The notes beneath the pieces are model-generated. The model worked only from the letters and a program-made list of their open reading frames with translations. It made no database searches and had not been told where the DNA came from. 64,000 nucleotides of DNA from Prochlorococcus marinus str. MIT 1013 (lineage in GTDB: Bacteria > Cyanobacteriota > Cyanobacteriia > PCC-6307 > Cyanobiaceae). Below are positions 48,046 to 57,950 of the stretch, one piece after another (position 1 is the first letter of the stretch; each line of letters begins with the position of its first letter). The stretch is taken from NCBI RefSeq assembly GCF_027359395.1, contig NZ_CP114778.1, forward strand, positions 310,001 through 374,000, read 5' to 3'. Made by a program: the position numbers and the translations under genes.

Positions 48046-48339
48046 ATGTTGCTTACACTTCTTTTCACAACATTTGTCACTGTATTTCTTGCTGAAATGG
48101 GTGACAAAACTCAATTAACAACAATAACTTTAAGTAGTACAACCAATAAACCCTTGGCAGTATTTATTGGATCGTCAATAGCTTTAATATTAGCAACGCT
48201 TTTGGGAGCTTTAGCAGGTGGTTCTATTGCTAATCTTATTCCTGCTTACTTACTCAAACTGCTTTCTGGAATAGTATTCTTAACTATTGGAATTAATCTT
48301 CTAGCACAATGTAAAAAACAATATACTAGTAATAGCTAG
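48046..48339 (+). CDS. UPF0016/TMEM165-GDT1 family half-transporter, second copy
   Basis: A 97-residue partner of the preceding gene, with the motif EMGDK at 17-21 in FLAEMGDKTQLTTITL and three hydrophobic spans. It lacks the polar N-terminal extension of the first copy. The two are likely cotranscribed and form a heterodimer equal to the full two-motif transporter, by analogy with Synechocystis and plastid members. Confidence 0.85.
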   Translation: MLLTLLFTTFVTVFLAEMGDKTQLTTITLSSTTNKPLAVFIGSSIALILATLLGALAGGSIANLIPAYLLKLLSGIVFLTIGINLLAQCKKQYTSNS

Positions 48340-48423
48340 TAAACAAAATTTATTCATATAAATATAGTCTTGATATCTCAAGTCTTACATCCATTGAAAT
48401 TAATTTAATTAACCACCTTTATC

Positions 48424-50727
48424 ATGACAACAGTTTTAAAAATACTTGAAAATATTGAGAGAGAGAATGGTTTAGATCTTTCTAAACTGGAGAAATCCTT
48501 GAAGCTTACAAAGAAACTAGATAGAGATAAGTTACGCATAGCTATTAATGCTCTTACAAAGCTAGGCATAGTTCAAAATATTAACAATGACACACTGAAT
48601 ATTAACACCGAAATCGATTTTATTAGGGGTAGGGTTCGTTGTAGCAGTAAAGGATATTGCTTTGTTGTTAGAGAAGATCAAGGTGAAGATATATATATTA
48701 GAGAAGCTAATTTAAATAATGCTTGGCATGGTGATTCAGTAATTGTTTTAATTACTAAACAAGGCTTGAAAAGACGAGCTCCTGAAGGATCTATACAATG
48801 TGTATTAGAAAGATATAATGATATTTTACTTGCTAAAGTTGATACTGATATATTAACAGGAGAGCTAAAGGGCTACCCATTGGATGACAGAATACCAGTA
48901 ATTATTGAGTTAGATAAAGAGATAGATAATCTAAATAAGCATCCGAGCACAGATCTAATTTATGAGATAAAAATAAATAAATATCCAATTGCTCAATTCA
49001 ATGCAAAAGGTTCAATAATTAGAGAATTGCCAATAAATTCTGGTTTAGATGGAGATATTGAAATATTACTCTCTAAAAATAAAATTATAAGGAATTTTGA
49101 TACCCCTAAAGTTTCTCCTAAGAAAGTTTCATTAAAAGGAAGAGACGACTTAACATCTCAACCTTCACTTTTATTTGAAAGTTGGGAATGTAATAATTCT
49201 CCATCATTACCCGCTATATATGCACAACCTTTTGAAGGTGGAAATAGGATATGGCTACATTCACCAACTGTATCTGAAAGAATCAATTTAGGCGGTAAAC
49301 TAGATGATTATCTCAAAAAGAAAGGAGAAGTCATTTGTTTAGGAAACAACTGGCTTGAATTTTTAAATGAATCACTTAGCAAAGCTTCTAAATTTAAACT
49401 TAATGAAGAGACCGAAGCTATAACTTTAATAATAGACATTGATAGAGAAGGGAAGATATCTGATTGGCAATTTTTACTTACTATTATTAAACCAGTAAAA
49501 ATTATAACACCAAAACACCTTAAAGCTATACACAACAGGAAAGCTACTTCTAAGTCTATTCCTATTGTTCTTAAGCCTATAAAGGATTATCTAGATGTCA
49601 TCTACACGATTATTCACTCTTCAAAACTAATCAATATTACTACTAATTTATCTATTAAATTAGATCAAAATATACCTAATTTGGAAAGATTAAGTGAATT
49701 ACATAAAGCTTTCCCAAGCAGAGACTTCAACGGATGGTCTAAATCATATGATTCTTTTGATCCTCAGTCAATAATTGACGTATTTATTAGATTGTCTAAT
49801 AACATACTTGCTAAACATTTAATTGGATACAATTTACCATTTATTTATAAGGAGCATGAGACCGTTGACCCATCAGCTATAAATGAATTAACAAAATCAG
49901 CATTAGCATTGGATAATAATCTTACTGTTAATATTGATGGTTCTGCAACAACAACTCAATTAATAAATTCATTTGAGACAAGTTCTGAAAAGAAAATACT
50001 TCATAAACTTATAAAACATATTATTCCTGGTATACATCTTAAACTTTATAAATCTAATTCTCTAGAAAACAATGATAATTTAAATCTAGACCTACTCGTC
50101 AATAATATAGAATCTCCTTGGTGTTGTCCTTCTTTAAATTATTGGAATATTTTTAATCAGTATATATTAACATCACTGTTAATAGATGGTAAAAATAAAT
50201 CTAACAGTCGAAGTAAGTTATATATTCAATTAGGAAAAAAAGACAGTTGGAATGATGTCAATTGGGATATATTCACATCTAAAATTAAACAGACTATTAA
50301 TAATCAGGCTAATTTAAAATTAATCCAAAATTTAAATAATATTCGAAAGAAATCAAAATCATTTAGAAATAACATTATTTCAATTGCTCAGGGTAGAGAA
50401 GCTCAACAAATTATAGGCAAAGAAGTCACTGCAATTATTACGGGTGTTCAAAGTTATGGTTTCTTCGCTGAGATAAATGATCTGAGTGCTGAAGGATTAG
50501 TTCATGTAAGTACCCTTGGTGATGATTGGTATGAATACAGATCAAGGCAGAACCTCTTGGTTGGTCGAAAAAACAAAAAGACTTATCAACTTGCACAAAA
50601 GATAAATGTTAAAGTATTAAAAGTAGACATACTAAAAAATCAAATTGACCTAGAGCTAGTAAAAAGAAATGAATCCGAATCAAAAAGCAATAATGAAGCT
50701 TTTAAAGATATTAAATCAAATAATTAA
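48424..50727 (+). CDS. RNase R homolog with degenerate RNB active site
   Basis: A 767-residue protein with the RNase R layout: N-terminal winged-helix-like region (1-60), a cold-shock domain (about 66-112, IRGRVRCSSKGYCFVVRE), the RNB region (about 240-640) and a C-terminal S1 domain (about 665-745, GVQSYGFFAEINDLSAEGLV). The catalytic stretch, TIDGEDARDFDDA in E. coli RNase R (D272-D281), is here replaced by LLFESWECNNSPSLPAIYA, with no Asp, and the FTSPIRRYPDL motif is degraded to IESPWCCPSLNYW. The reading frame is intact and the RNA-binding ends are conserved, so it is not an obvious pseudogene. It is probably an RNA-binding protein without nuclease activity. ubiX follows 6 bp later. Confidence 0.87.
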   Translation: MTTVLKILENIERENGLDLSKLEKSLKLTKKLDRDKLRIAINALTKLGIVQNINNDTLNINTEIDFIRGRVRCSSKGYCFVVREDQGEDIYIREANLNNAWHGDSVIVLITKQGLKRRAPEGSIQCVLERYNDILLAKVDTDILTGELKGYPLDDRIPVIIELDKEIDNLNKHPSTDLIYEIKINKYPIAQFNAKGSIIRELPINSGLDGDIEILLSKNKIIRNFDTPKVSPKKVSLKGRDDLTSQPSLLFESWECNNSPSLPAIYAQPFEGGNRIWLHSPTVSERINLGGKLDDYLKKKGEVICLGNNWLEFLNESLSKASKFKLNEETEAITLIIDIDREGKISDWQFLLTIIKPVKIITPKHLKAIHNRKATSKSIPIVLKPIKDYLDVIYTIIHSSKLINITTNLSIKLDQNIPNLERLSELHKAFPSRDFNGWSKSYDSFDPQSIIDVFIRLSNNILAKHLIGYNLPFIYKEHETVDPSAINELTKSALALDNNLTVNIDGSATTTQLINSFETSSEKKILHKLIKHIIPGIHLKLYKSNSLENNDNLNLDLLVNNIESPWCCPSLNYWNIFNQYILTSLLIDGKNKSNSRSKLYIQLGKKDSWNDVNWDIFTSKIKQTINNQANLKLIQNLNNIRKKSKSFRNNIISIAQGREAQQIIGKEVTAIITGVQSYGFFAEINDLSAEGLVHVSTLGDDWYEYRSRQNLLVGRKNKKTYQLAQKINVKVLKVDILKNQIDLELVKRNESESKSNNEAFKDIKSNN

Positions 50728-50733
50728 GAGTTA

Positions 50734-51342
50734 ATGAAAAGTACCGTTATTGCAATTACTGGGGCCTCAGCAATGCAAATAGGCGAGAGATCAGTACAAC
50801 TTATGTTGGAAAATAATAAATCTGTAGATTTAATACTTAGCAAAGGTGCCTATGAAGTAGCAAAAAGTGAACGCTCTATAAATATCCCTGTAGAGCCAAA
50901 AGCCCAGACAGTATTTTGGAGAAATAAACTAAATGTAAAATCAGGAGATTTAAAATGCTATAGATGGAATGATCATTCAGCCTCAATTGCTAGTGGTAGT
51001 CATAAAACAAAGGGTATGTTAATAGTTCCATGTTCTATGGGTACATTGGGAAGAATAGCATCTGGTTTTTCATTAGATTTAATAGAAAGATGTGCCGATG
51101 TTCACTTGAAAGAGAATAGACCACTAATAATTTCACCAAGAGAATCACCATTAAATTTAATACATATAGAAAACATAAAACGTCTAGCTATTGCTGGAGC
51201 ATTAATTGTTCCCCCTATTCCTGCGTGGTATACAAATCCAAACACAATTGAAGATATAATTGATTTTATAGTTGTTAGAATGTTTGATTCACTTGGTGAG
51301 GATTTAAAAATTATAAAGAGATGGAAAGGTCCAAACAAATGA
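50734..51342 (+). CDS. ubiX: Flavin prenyltransferase UbiX
   Basis: UbiX attaches dimethylallyl phosphate to FMN, making the cofactor of UbiD decarboxylases. The FMN-binding start ITGASAMQIGERSVQLM is at about 7-23, and the CSMGTLGRIASGFSLDLIER block near 105-125, RPLIISPRESPLN and GALIVPPIPAWY are characteristic. The length of 202 residues is normal. It overlaps the next gene by 4 bp (ATGA). UbiD is not in the window. Confidence 0.93.
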   Translation: MKSTVIAITGASAMQIGERSVQLMLENNKSVDLILSKGAYEVAKSERSINIPVEPKAQTVFWRNKLNVKSGDLKCYRWNDHSASIASGSHKTKGMLIVPCSMGTLGRIASGFSLDLIERCADVHLKENRPLIISPRESPLNLIHIENIKRLAIAGALIVPPIPAWYTNPNTIEDIIDFIVVRMFDSLGEDLKIIKRWKGPNK

Positions 51343-51896
51343 AATTAAATTATCTACTTAAATTTATTCCATTATTATCCTCGTTAATATTCTTAACTTT
51401 TTTTTTCCTTACTAATCAAAAGGAATATACAAAATTAAAAATAGTTATTTGGAATACTCCAAGACTATCTTTAGGTACATATGTTGCACTATCAACAGGA
51501 AGTGGTTTTCTCTTCTCTTATGTTCTCACAACAAAACTTGCAAATATTAATAAACAAAGTATTAAAAAATCAATAAAATACAAAACTGACTATGAGGATC
51601 AACTAACCAACGTAAATAAAGATTCCTATAGTAGTATTAACCATGAGAAAACGTTAATAGAAAGGGATATAAAAGATCCTTCTCCGACATTAAATGCAAA
51701 TTTTAGAGTTATAGGAAAAATCAATAAAATGAAGTCTGATTTTATTAATAGGGATAATATTCAATCCGATTATTCTGATATTTCAAATGTATCTGGTGAA
51801 GATTCTTACAATGACCAACAAATGATATATGATAATTATGATAGTGAAATCCAAAAATCAAATGACTGGGATGATCAATCCTTTTTAAGGTGGTAA
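51339..51896 (+). CDS. LapA-like (DUF1049) inner-membrane protein with polar tail
   Basis: A 185-residue protein with two hydrophobic spans (about 7-25 and 43-63) separated by NTPRLSLGTYVALSTGSGF, the pattern of LapA-domain proteins. The remaining 120 residues are polar, acidic and low-complexity, ending NDWDDQSFLRW. I start at the ATG that overlaps the ubiX stop (ATGA); an ATG six codons earlier is also open. A role in envelope assembly is only suggested by the family name. Confidence 0.65.
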   Translation: MKLNYLLKFIPLLSSLIFLTFFFLTNQKEYTKLKIVIWNTPRLSLGTYVALSTGSGFLFSYVLTTKLANINKQSIKKSIKYKTDYEDQLTNVNKDSYSSINHEKTLIERDIKDPSPTLNANFRVIGKINKMKSDFINRDNIQSDYSDISNVSGEDSYNDQQMIYDNYDSEIQKSNDWDDQSFLRW

Positions 51897-51970
51897 ACCA
51901 GAAATTATTAAAATATTTTTAAACAAAAATAAGTTAACTAACTATTTAAATGATTTGCTAAAATAAATTC

Positions 51971-52450
51971 ATGAAAAATTCAGAGCCAACAAACGAAATA
52001 AAATCCAATAACGAAGTTTCAAAAGTAGTTTCAGAAACTCCTCCAATAGCAGCAGCTACCTCCATCCCTAAGAAACCAGAAAAGCCTCCAAAATTAGAAG
52101 ATAAGCCATTCAAAGAGTTTATAAATAATCATTTAATTCCTGAGTTAAAGATGTCAATCCAAAAGAAAGGAACAATAGTTATAGACATTAAATTGCTAGA
52201 AGGTGATCGACCAGTTGTTGGAGGACATTGCTGGATGTTGTTTTGCGAAATATCTGAACAAAGAAGATTTTGGCTTTGCTTTAATAAAGAAATCATAACT
52301 TCTGACAAGACAATATTATTAGCTGAGTCGAATTCAAATCCAAGCATAGTAGAATCCTTTTTAATTGATGAAAAAAAGACTACTTTACCCTTGTTAATTT
52401 CTAGAGTACTTCAAAGATTAAATGGTCAAAAATGGATTGGTGTAAATTGA
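51971..52450 (+). CDS. DUF2996 family protein
   Basis: A 159-residue cyanobacterial protein: an N-terminal low-complexity Pro/Lys/Glu linker (1-45, AATSIPKKPEKPPKLEDKPF) and a conserved domain with VVGGHCWMLFCEIS, RRFWLCFNKE and KTTLPLLISRVLQRLN. It matches DUF2996, known from cyanobacteria and plastids; in plants a relative helps photosystem II assembly, which is family knowledge and untested here. No membrane span. An AT-rich spacer separates it from tldD. Confidence 0.8.
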   Translation: MKNSEPTNEIKSNNEVSKVVSETPPIAAATSIPKKPEKPPKLEDKPFKEFINNHLIPELKMSIQKKGTIVIDIKLLEGDRPVVGGHCWMLFCEISEQRRFWLCFNKEIITSDKTILLAESNSNPSIVESFLIDEKKTTLPLLISRVLQRLNGQKWIGVN

Positions 52451-52581
52451 ATATTTCTAACTTAAAATTTAACTAATTTATAATAAATTTTTTATTTTTA
52501 AATAATAACAATAAACATTTCTACTTTTTGATTAATACGCAATTATGTCGTTCAAGTGCCATAATATAAAAAAACAAAAAA

Positions 52582-54027
52582 TTGACTAATTCTTTACTTA
52601 CTAAACAAAGTGAAAATCTGTTATTTCATACTTTTGATGACACATTAAAACCACAAATTGAAGAATTATTATCGCTTGGCAAAAAAGCAGGAGCAGATCT
52701 TATTGAAATTTTTCTTGAGAAATCAGATAATATTTCGCTTCTAGCGGAGCAAGACGAAATCTCAAATGTTAGTCCATCTTTTGGTATAGGTGCTGGCATA
52801 AGAGTATTTCTTGGGAAAAAAGACGGATTTGTAAGTACCAATGATTTGTCAAAAGCAGGTTTGCTGTACGCTCTAAATCAAGCTTTAAGAATGTTAGGTC
52901 TAGAAGTTGGCTCAAGCAATAAAGACAAATTCGAAGGCTTATCAACCCTGAAGGACTTTGGAACTAATAAGAATAATTGGTTAGATAAATCACCAGATCT
53001 AAGTGAATCAACTTTAAAATTGCTAGAAGCTACAAATTCTCTTGCCGTTAAAAATAAAAATTTACAGGTACGTAGAGCAAGCTATTCGAGAAATTGGCAG
53101 GAAGTTCTTGTCGCTGCAACTGATGGAGTGTTTGCAAGAGACATTCGACTTCACCAAACAGTTGGTATTAATGTAATTGCACAAAAAGATAAGAACAGAT
53201 CTACATCTGCTAGAAGATATGGCAGTTCTGGAAACCCAGATGATCTTAGGAACTGGAAAATCGATAAAAGTGCTATTGAGTTAAATGAAAGTGCTCAAAA
53301 AATGTTATTCGCAGAATATGTTGACGCAGGTCAAATGCCTGTTGTTCTAGCCAATAAATTTGGAGGAGTTATATTTCATGAAGCTTGTGGTCATTTGCTT
53401 GAAACTACGCAATTAGAAAGAGGCACATCCCCTTTTCATGACTGTATTAATAAGAAAATTGCCCATAAGGCTGTAAGTGCAGTGGATGAAGGACTCTCAG
53501 ATTATGCCTTTGGCTCAATATCTATGGATGATGAAGGAATGGAACCTCAAAATACATTACTTATCGAAGATGGGATACTAAAGAAATTTATTTCAGATAG
53601 AGCAGGCTCTTTAAGAACTGGTCACCCAAGGACTGGAAGTGGAAGAAGACAAAATTTCTCATTTGCTGCTGCTAGTCGCATGAGAAATACATACATTAAA
53701 CAAGGCAATTATTCTCCTGATAAATTAATTGAAAGTATTGATAACGGTCTTTACTGCAAATCAATGGGTGGCGGTAGTGTCGGTCCAACAGGTCAATTTA
53801 ACTTCTCAGTTGAAGAAGGCTATTTAATTAAAAATGGAAAACTCGATAAACCAGTCAAAGGAGCAACCTTAATTGGAGAAGCAAAAGAAATTTTGCCTAG
53901 AATCTCTATGTGCGCAAATGATTTGGATCTTGCCGCGGGATTTTGTGGCTCTGTAAGTGGCAGTGTAAACGTTACTGTTGGTCAGCCACATATTAAAGTA
54001 GATTCAATCACAGTTGGTGGAAGATAA
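52582..54027 (+). CDS. tldD: Metalloprotease TldD
   Basis: TldD is the catalytic half of the TldD/TldE (PmbA) protease, which trims peptide precursors and degrades unfolded peptides. The zinc motif HEACGH is near 266-271 in GVIFHEACGHLLE. The C-terminal GGGSVGPTGQFNFSVEEGY and DLAAGFCGSVSGSVNV blocks match the family. Length 481. The start is a TTG without a clear ribosome site; no in-frame ATG lies near. Its partner pmbA starts one base after the stop. Confidence 0.93.
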   Translation: MTNSLLTKQSENLLFHTFDDTLKPQIEELLSLGKKAGADLIEIFLEKSDNISLLAEQDEISNVSPSFGIGAGIRVFLGKKDGFVSTNDLSKAGLLYALNQALRMLGLEVGSSNKDKFEGLSTLKDFGTNKNNWLDKSPDLSESTLKLLEATNSLAVKNKNLQVRRASYSRNWQEVLVAATDGVFARDIRLHQTVGINVIAQKDKNRSTSARRYGSSGNPDDLRNWKIDKSAIELNESAQKMLFAEYVDAGQMPVVLANKFGGVIFHEACGHLLETTQLERGTSPFHDCINKKIAHKAVSAVDEGLSDYAFGSISMDDEGMEPQNTLLIEDGILKKFISDRAGSLRTGHPRTGSGRRQNFSFAAASRMRNTYIKQGNYSPDKLIESIDNGLYCKSMGGGSVGPTGQFNFSVEEGYLIKNGKLDKPVKGATLIGEAKEILPRISMCANDLDLAAGFCGSVSGSVNVTVGQPHIKVDSITVGGR

Positions 54028-54028
54028 T

Positions 54029-55417
54029 ATGAATGAATTAAATACTTCTAAAAAAAATTGTGAATTAGACCCACAACTATTGACTAATCTTTTAATCAAA
54101 TATAGTAAAGAATCTGAAATCGATAAATGGGATGTGGGGGCATCTACCAGTAAAGATATATCTGTTCAGGTTCAACAAGGTAATGCTAAACAGTTAAAAG
54201 GTTCTCAACGAAATTCAATGACATTAAGAGTATGGAATAAGAATAACAAGGTTGGAATAACAAGCACCTCTGACTTAACAAGTGAGGGAATTAAGAAAGC
54301 AATGAGAGGAGCTATTGAAGCTTGTCGTTTTGGTAATAACAAAGAAACACCGGAGTTTTCATCATTAGCAAAGTCAGCATTAAATGAATTAAATTCTACA
54401 GTTTCAGATACGCATACAATTGATGAATTACTCACTATTCTAAAAAAAGCTGAAAAAGAATTAATAAATACGCATGAGTCAATAGATTCTGTTCCATATA
54501 ATGGATTAAGTGAAAGTTATATGGAAAGGATATATATAAATAGCGAAGGTGCTAATAGATATATGAAATTATCACAATCATCTATTTATTTGTATGCTAA
54601 GGGTGAAGAAAAGAATAAAAAGCCTAGAAGCGCAGGCGGAATTAGAATAAACTCTAATTTAGAGGATCTTCAAATTGATTCTTGTATTAAAGAAACATCA
54701 GATAAGTTAATCAGCCATTTAAATTATAAATCTATAGAAACCGATAAATATCTTGTATGTTTTTCACCTGAAGCCTTTCTTCAATTAATTAGTGCTTTTA
54801 GTTCAATGTTTAATGCACGTTCGATTATTGATGGTCTAAGTATAATGAAAAAAGATTCGATAGGTTCCCAAATTTCAGTTGCTAATTTAAATATAAGCGA
54901 CGAAGGGCTTCATCCAGATAACGTAGGAGCCTTTAGTTTTGATGGTGAAGGAACTCCAACTCAAAATATTAATTTAGTAACTGATGGTGTATTAAAAAAT
55001 TTACTACATTCAGAGGCAACTGCAAGAAAATTTGGAGTTAAACCAACTGGCCATGCTGGCTTAGGAGCAAAGGTATCTGTATCACCAGATTGGTTGGTTG
55101 TAAGCAAAAGTAGATGTGGAATGGATACGGACCCCAATCTAAGTATTAATGAAACACGTAAAGAATTTATCTTAATAGATGAACTTTCCGCTATTCATTC
55201 TGGTGTCAAGGCTAGTCAAGGTTCATTTTCCTTGCCATTTGATGGTTGGATAGTTAATGATGGTAAACATACGTCAATTGAGGCAGCAACAGTCGCTGGA
55301 GATATATTGAAAGTGCTAAAAGGTATTGTTAAAATAGAAAAAGAACAGATTGTTACGCATCAAGGTATTAGTCCATATGTTTGGGTTAATAACATATCAA
55401 TAACTGGTGAAGCGTGA
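54029..55417 (+). CDS. pmbA: TldE/PmbA metalloprotease subunit
   Basis: The non-catalytic partner of TldD. The 462-residue protein has the family blocks [23 protein letters not shown] and [17 protein letters not shown], ending with IEAATVAGD and [11 protein letters not shown], but no HExxxH. I take the ATG at 54029 because GGTGGAAG lies five bases upstream; a TTG at 54014 inside tldD is open but less likely. It overlaps the fmt start by 4 bp. Confidence 0.92.
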   Translation: MNELNTSKKNCELDPQLLTNLLIKYSKESEIDKWDVGASTSKDISVQVQQGNAKQLKGSQRNSMTLRVWNKNNKVGITSTSDLTSEGIKKAMRGAIEACRFGNNKETPEFSSLAKSALNELNSTVSDTHTIDELLTILKKAEKELINTHESIDSVPYNGLSESYMERIYINSEGANRYMKLSQSSIYLYAKGEEKNKKPRSAGGIRINSNLEDLQIDSCIKETSDKLISHLNYKSIETDKYLVCFSPEAFLQLISAFSSMFNARSIIDGLSIMKKDSIGSQISVANLNISDEGLHPDNVGAFSFDGEGTPTQNINLVTDGVLKNLLHSEATARKFGVKPTGHAGLGAKVSVSPDWLVVSKSRCGMDTDPNLSINETRKEFILIDELSAIHSGVKASQGSFSLPFDGWIVNDGKHTSIEAATVAGDILKVLKGIVKIEKEQIVTHQGISPYVWVNNISITGEA

Positions 55418-56424
55418 AGATAGTTTTTTGGGGAACACCTAAATATGCTGCTGAGAATTTAATAAAAATAGTGAAGGCTGGAAACGAAGTTATTGCTGTA
55501 GTTACACAACCCGATAGAAAGCGAGGTCGTGGTAAAAACTTGTCACCATCACCTGTAAAACAAACAGCAATAGATTTAGGTATACCTTTCTTTTCAACAC
55601 AATCAATAAGGAAGGATCAAAATACAAAGGATATGCTCAAAAGTTTGAAAGCTGATGTTTATATAGTTGTAGCTTTTGGTCAAATTCTTCCAAAAGAAAT
55701 ATTAGATCAGCCAAAACTTGGATGCTGGAATAGTCACGCGTCATTGTTACCTGTATGGAGAGGAGCAGCTCCAATTCAGTGGAGCATTATCAATGATGAT
55801 CCAAAGACGGGGATTTGTATTATGTCCATGGAAGTAGGTTTAGATACAGGTCCTGTTATTGAACAAGAGGCAACGGTTATTAATGATTCAGACAACCTTG
55901 AAATACTTACCAATAGACTATCGAAAATATCCTCTAAACTTTTGGTTCAATCACTTGAAAGAATAAGTAAGATCAAAAGCTCAAACAAATCATTAATTCT
56001 TGAAGAATTAAAAGCTATTGATCAATCAAAATTAAATGGTCAGCCGAGTTATGCAAGACAAATAAAAAAAGAAGATTATTTAATTGATTGGAATCAAAAT
56101 GCGAGGAAAATTATAAAAAAAATACAGGGACTTTATCCAAACGCTTATACACTTCATAATGGTAAGAGAATAAAAATAATAGAAGCCACTTCAATAGCAA
56201 ATAAAAAAGAACTACTTGCAATTCAGTATATTGTAAAGGAATCAATAAACAATAGATTACCTGGTGAAATAATTATGATAAACAAGAAAAGTGGGATAGT
56301 TATAATGACTAAAGATTATCCAATTGAACTAAAATATGCTCAACTAGAAGGTAAAAAAGTAACTGATAGTTATACCTTATCAGTTCAATGTAATCTAAGA
56401 ATTAAAAATAAATTTGGAATCTAA
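55414..56424 (+). CDS. fmt: Methionyl-tRNA formyltransferase
   Basis: Fmt formylates Met-tRNA for translation initiation. The N-terminal [12 protein letters not shown], catalytic segment [18 protein letters not shown] (Asn107, His109) and MEVGLDTGP (Asp near 148) are visible. Length 336. The GTG start overlaps the pmbA stop (GTGA), and the end overlaps the convergent terC gene by 4 bp. Confidence 0.95.
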   Translation: MKIVFWGTPKYAAENLIKIVKAGNEVIAVVTQPDRKRGRGKNLSPSPVKQTAIDLGIPFFSTQSIRKDQNTKDMLKSLKADVYIVVAFGQILPKEILDQPKLGCWNSHASLLPVWRGAAPIQWSIINDDPKTGICIMSMEVGLDTGPVIEQEATVINDSDNLEILTNRLSKISSKLLVQSLERISKIKSSNKSLILEELKAIDQSKLNGQPSYARQIKKEDYLIDWNQNARKIIKKIQGLYPNAYTLHNGKRIKIIEATSIANKKELLAIQYIVKESINNRLPGEIIMINKKSGIVIMTKDYPIELKYAQLEGKKVTDSYTLSVQCNLRIKNKFGI

Positions 56425-57143
56425 ACATTGTTAATTGTATTTATTTTAGATGAAAAGCCCCAAAGAAAAAGACATAGCATTGCTAAGAAGAATAAATATT
56501 CAGGTATAACTAATTGGAAGAATATTAATTGAATAATTAACTTTAATCCAATAATACCAACTGCGATATAACCAGCTTTTTCTAAATTAATATATATCTC
56601 CAGCCATTTAATGAATAATCCAGAGGTAAACCTTAATGCGATTACTCCTATAATTGCGCCTGTAATAACCAAAAGAAATTGGTCACTTATTGCTACCGCT
56701 GCTGTAATACTATCGATAGAAAATGCTAAATCAGTTATAGCCAATAAAATTATAACCTTAAATAATGAATATTTAGATTTGCTGCTATTAGCTTTATCGG
56801 TATCAATTAAGTGAGTATTGTTAATAGAAATAAACTTTGATATTGATAGTGATATTAAGTAAATACCACCAATTAGTTTAACTGGCCAAAAATTCAAGAA
56901 GAATTGAGCAGTAAGAATCACAAGTATTCTCAATATTAAAGCTATAAATATGCCTATATTCAGTGCTTTTGTTTGAAGATCGATATTATTTAGATTCTTA
57001 GTTATTGTAGCCAGGGCTACAGCATTATCTGCTGACAATACAAGCTCTAAGGAAATAATGATTGGCAAGAGAGGTGCTAATTCAACCCATTGGTCGATAC
57101 CATCAAGTAACGGAGTTAAGGATCTAAGAGATGCTGAATCCAT
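56421..57143 (-). CDS. TerC family integral membrane protein
   Basis: A 240-residue membrane protein with about seven hydrophobic spans. The family signature [13 protein letters not shown] (about 31-43) and a second metal-like motif in [17 protein letters not shown] are present. Plant TerC is needed for thylakoid membrane protein insertion, and some bacterial relatives transport manganese; which applies here cannot be told. It is divergent from the 219-residue gene at 57229. Confidence 0.85.
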   Translation of the reverse strand: MDSASLRSLTPLLDGIDQWVELAPLLPIIISLELVLSADNAVALATITKNLNNIDLQTKALNIGIFIALILRILVILTAQFFLNFWPVKLIGGIYLISLSISKFISINNTHLIDTDKANSSKSKYSLFKVIILLAITDLAFSIDSITAAVAISDQFLLVITGAIIGVIALRFTSGLFIKWLEIYINLEKAGYIAVGIIGLKLIIQLIFFQLVIPEYLFFLAMLCLFLWGFSSKINTINNV

Positions 57144-57228
57144 TAAATTAAGAAAAAAGAGCTATTTACACTACCTGTTTGGTATATTTTAACGCTAATA
57201 ATTCTAATTAGGCTAATTCAAAAGAGTT

Positions 57229-57888
57229 ATGAGGATTGAATCGAAACTTTGCCACCTAACTACAGATAAAGCTGTTGTGCAAGTTAATGGGTGGCTCGAT
57301 GATAAAAATCTGGGAAGTGCACTGGCAGAAGGGCCAACAGTAGAAGTTGCTGAAGATAAAGCGATAGCAAGACTTAATAAAAGGCTAAAAATATTAGCAA
57401 ATGATGAGAAAACTATAAGGTCTATCAATGAGGATATAATCAAAACCCCAGTGAATGTTGATTTACCAAAAAATGAAAAAATTAATACTAATCATGAACC
57501 AAGTGATTGGAGTAACGAACTAGCAGCAATTGATTTAGAAATTGATAGATTAAAATGGTCTAGAGATGATGAAATCAATTTTCTAGTAAAAAGTCTAGGT
57601 TATAAAAATAGGAACAAAATAACTAAGTATAATGATATTGTAAAGTATCTAAGTCTTTTGAAGGAGATAGATATACCAACACAAAATAAAGAAGATAAAG
57701 GAACTATTAATACATTAATTGAAGAGTCCGATAAAATACTTAGGGATTTGTCATGGGATCATACACATGGAAGAGAATATTTACAAAAGGAATTTAATGT
57801 TTCAACAAGGAAGGAACTTAATCAAGAACAATTAATGTCTTTTGTTGAAAAGCTTAAATCAATTCGAAATCAATATCAAGCTAGTTAA
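57229..57888 (+). CDS. Conserved cyanobacterial protein of unknown function
   Basis: A 219-residue soluble protein. The N-terminal 55 residues (TTDKAVVQVNGWLDDKNLGS followed by a helix with DKAIARLNKRLKIL) may be a small alpha/beta domain. A linker follows, then a helical domain containing DWSNELAAIDLEIDRLKWSR and YNDIVKYLSLLKEID. The C-terminal part (SWDHTHGREYLQKEF and following) looks like another helical module. mfd follows 62 bp later in the same direction. Not recognised. Confidence 0.7.
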   Translation: MRIESKLCHLTTDKAVVQVNGWLDDKNLGSALAEGPTVEVAEDKAIARLNKRLKILANDEKTIRSINEDIIKTPVNVDLPKNEKINTNHEPSDWSNELAAIDLEIDRLKWSRDDEINFLVKSLGYKNRNKITKYNDIVKYLSLLKEIDIPTQNKEDKGTINTLIEESDKILRDLSWDHTHGREYLQKEFNVSTRKELNQEQLMSFVEKLKSIRNQYQAS

Positions 57889-57950
57889 CCCTTCTCAAAA
57901 AGATAAATAAAATGTTATGGTAACGTGATTAAATTAAGTAAATTGGAATA

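Noticed and set aside
48424-50727. Calling the RNase R homolog a pseudogene
   Set aside because: The 767-codon frame has no stop or frameshift, is closely followed by ubiX, and keeps both RNA-binding ends, so an intact gene with a changed function is more likely.
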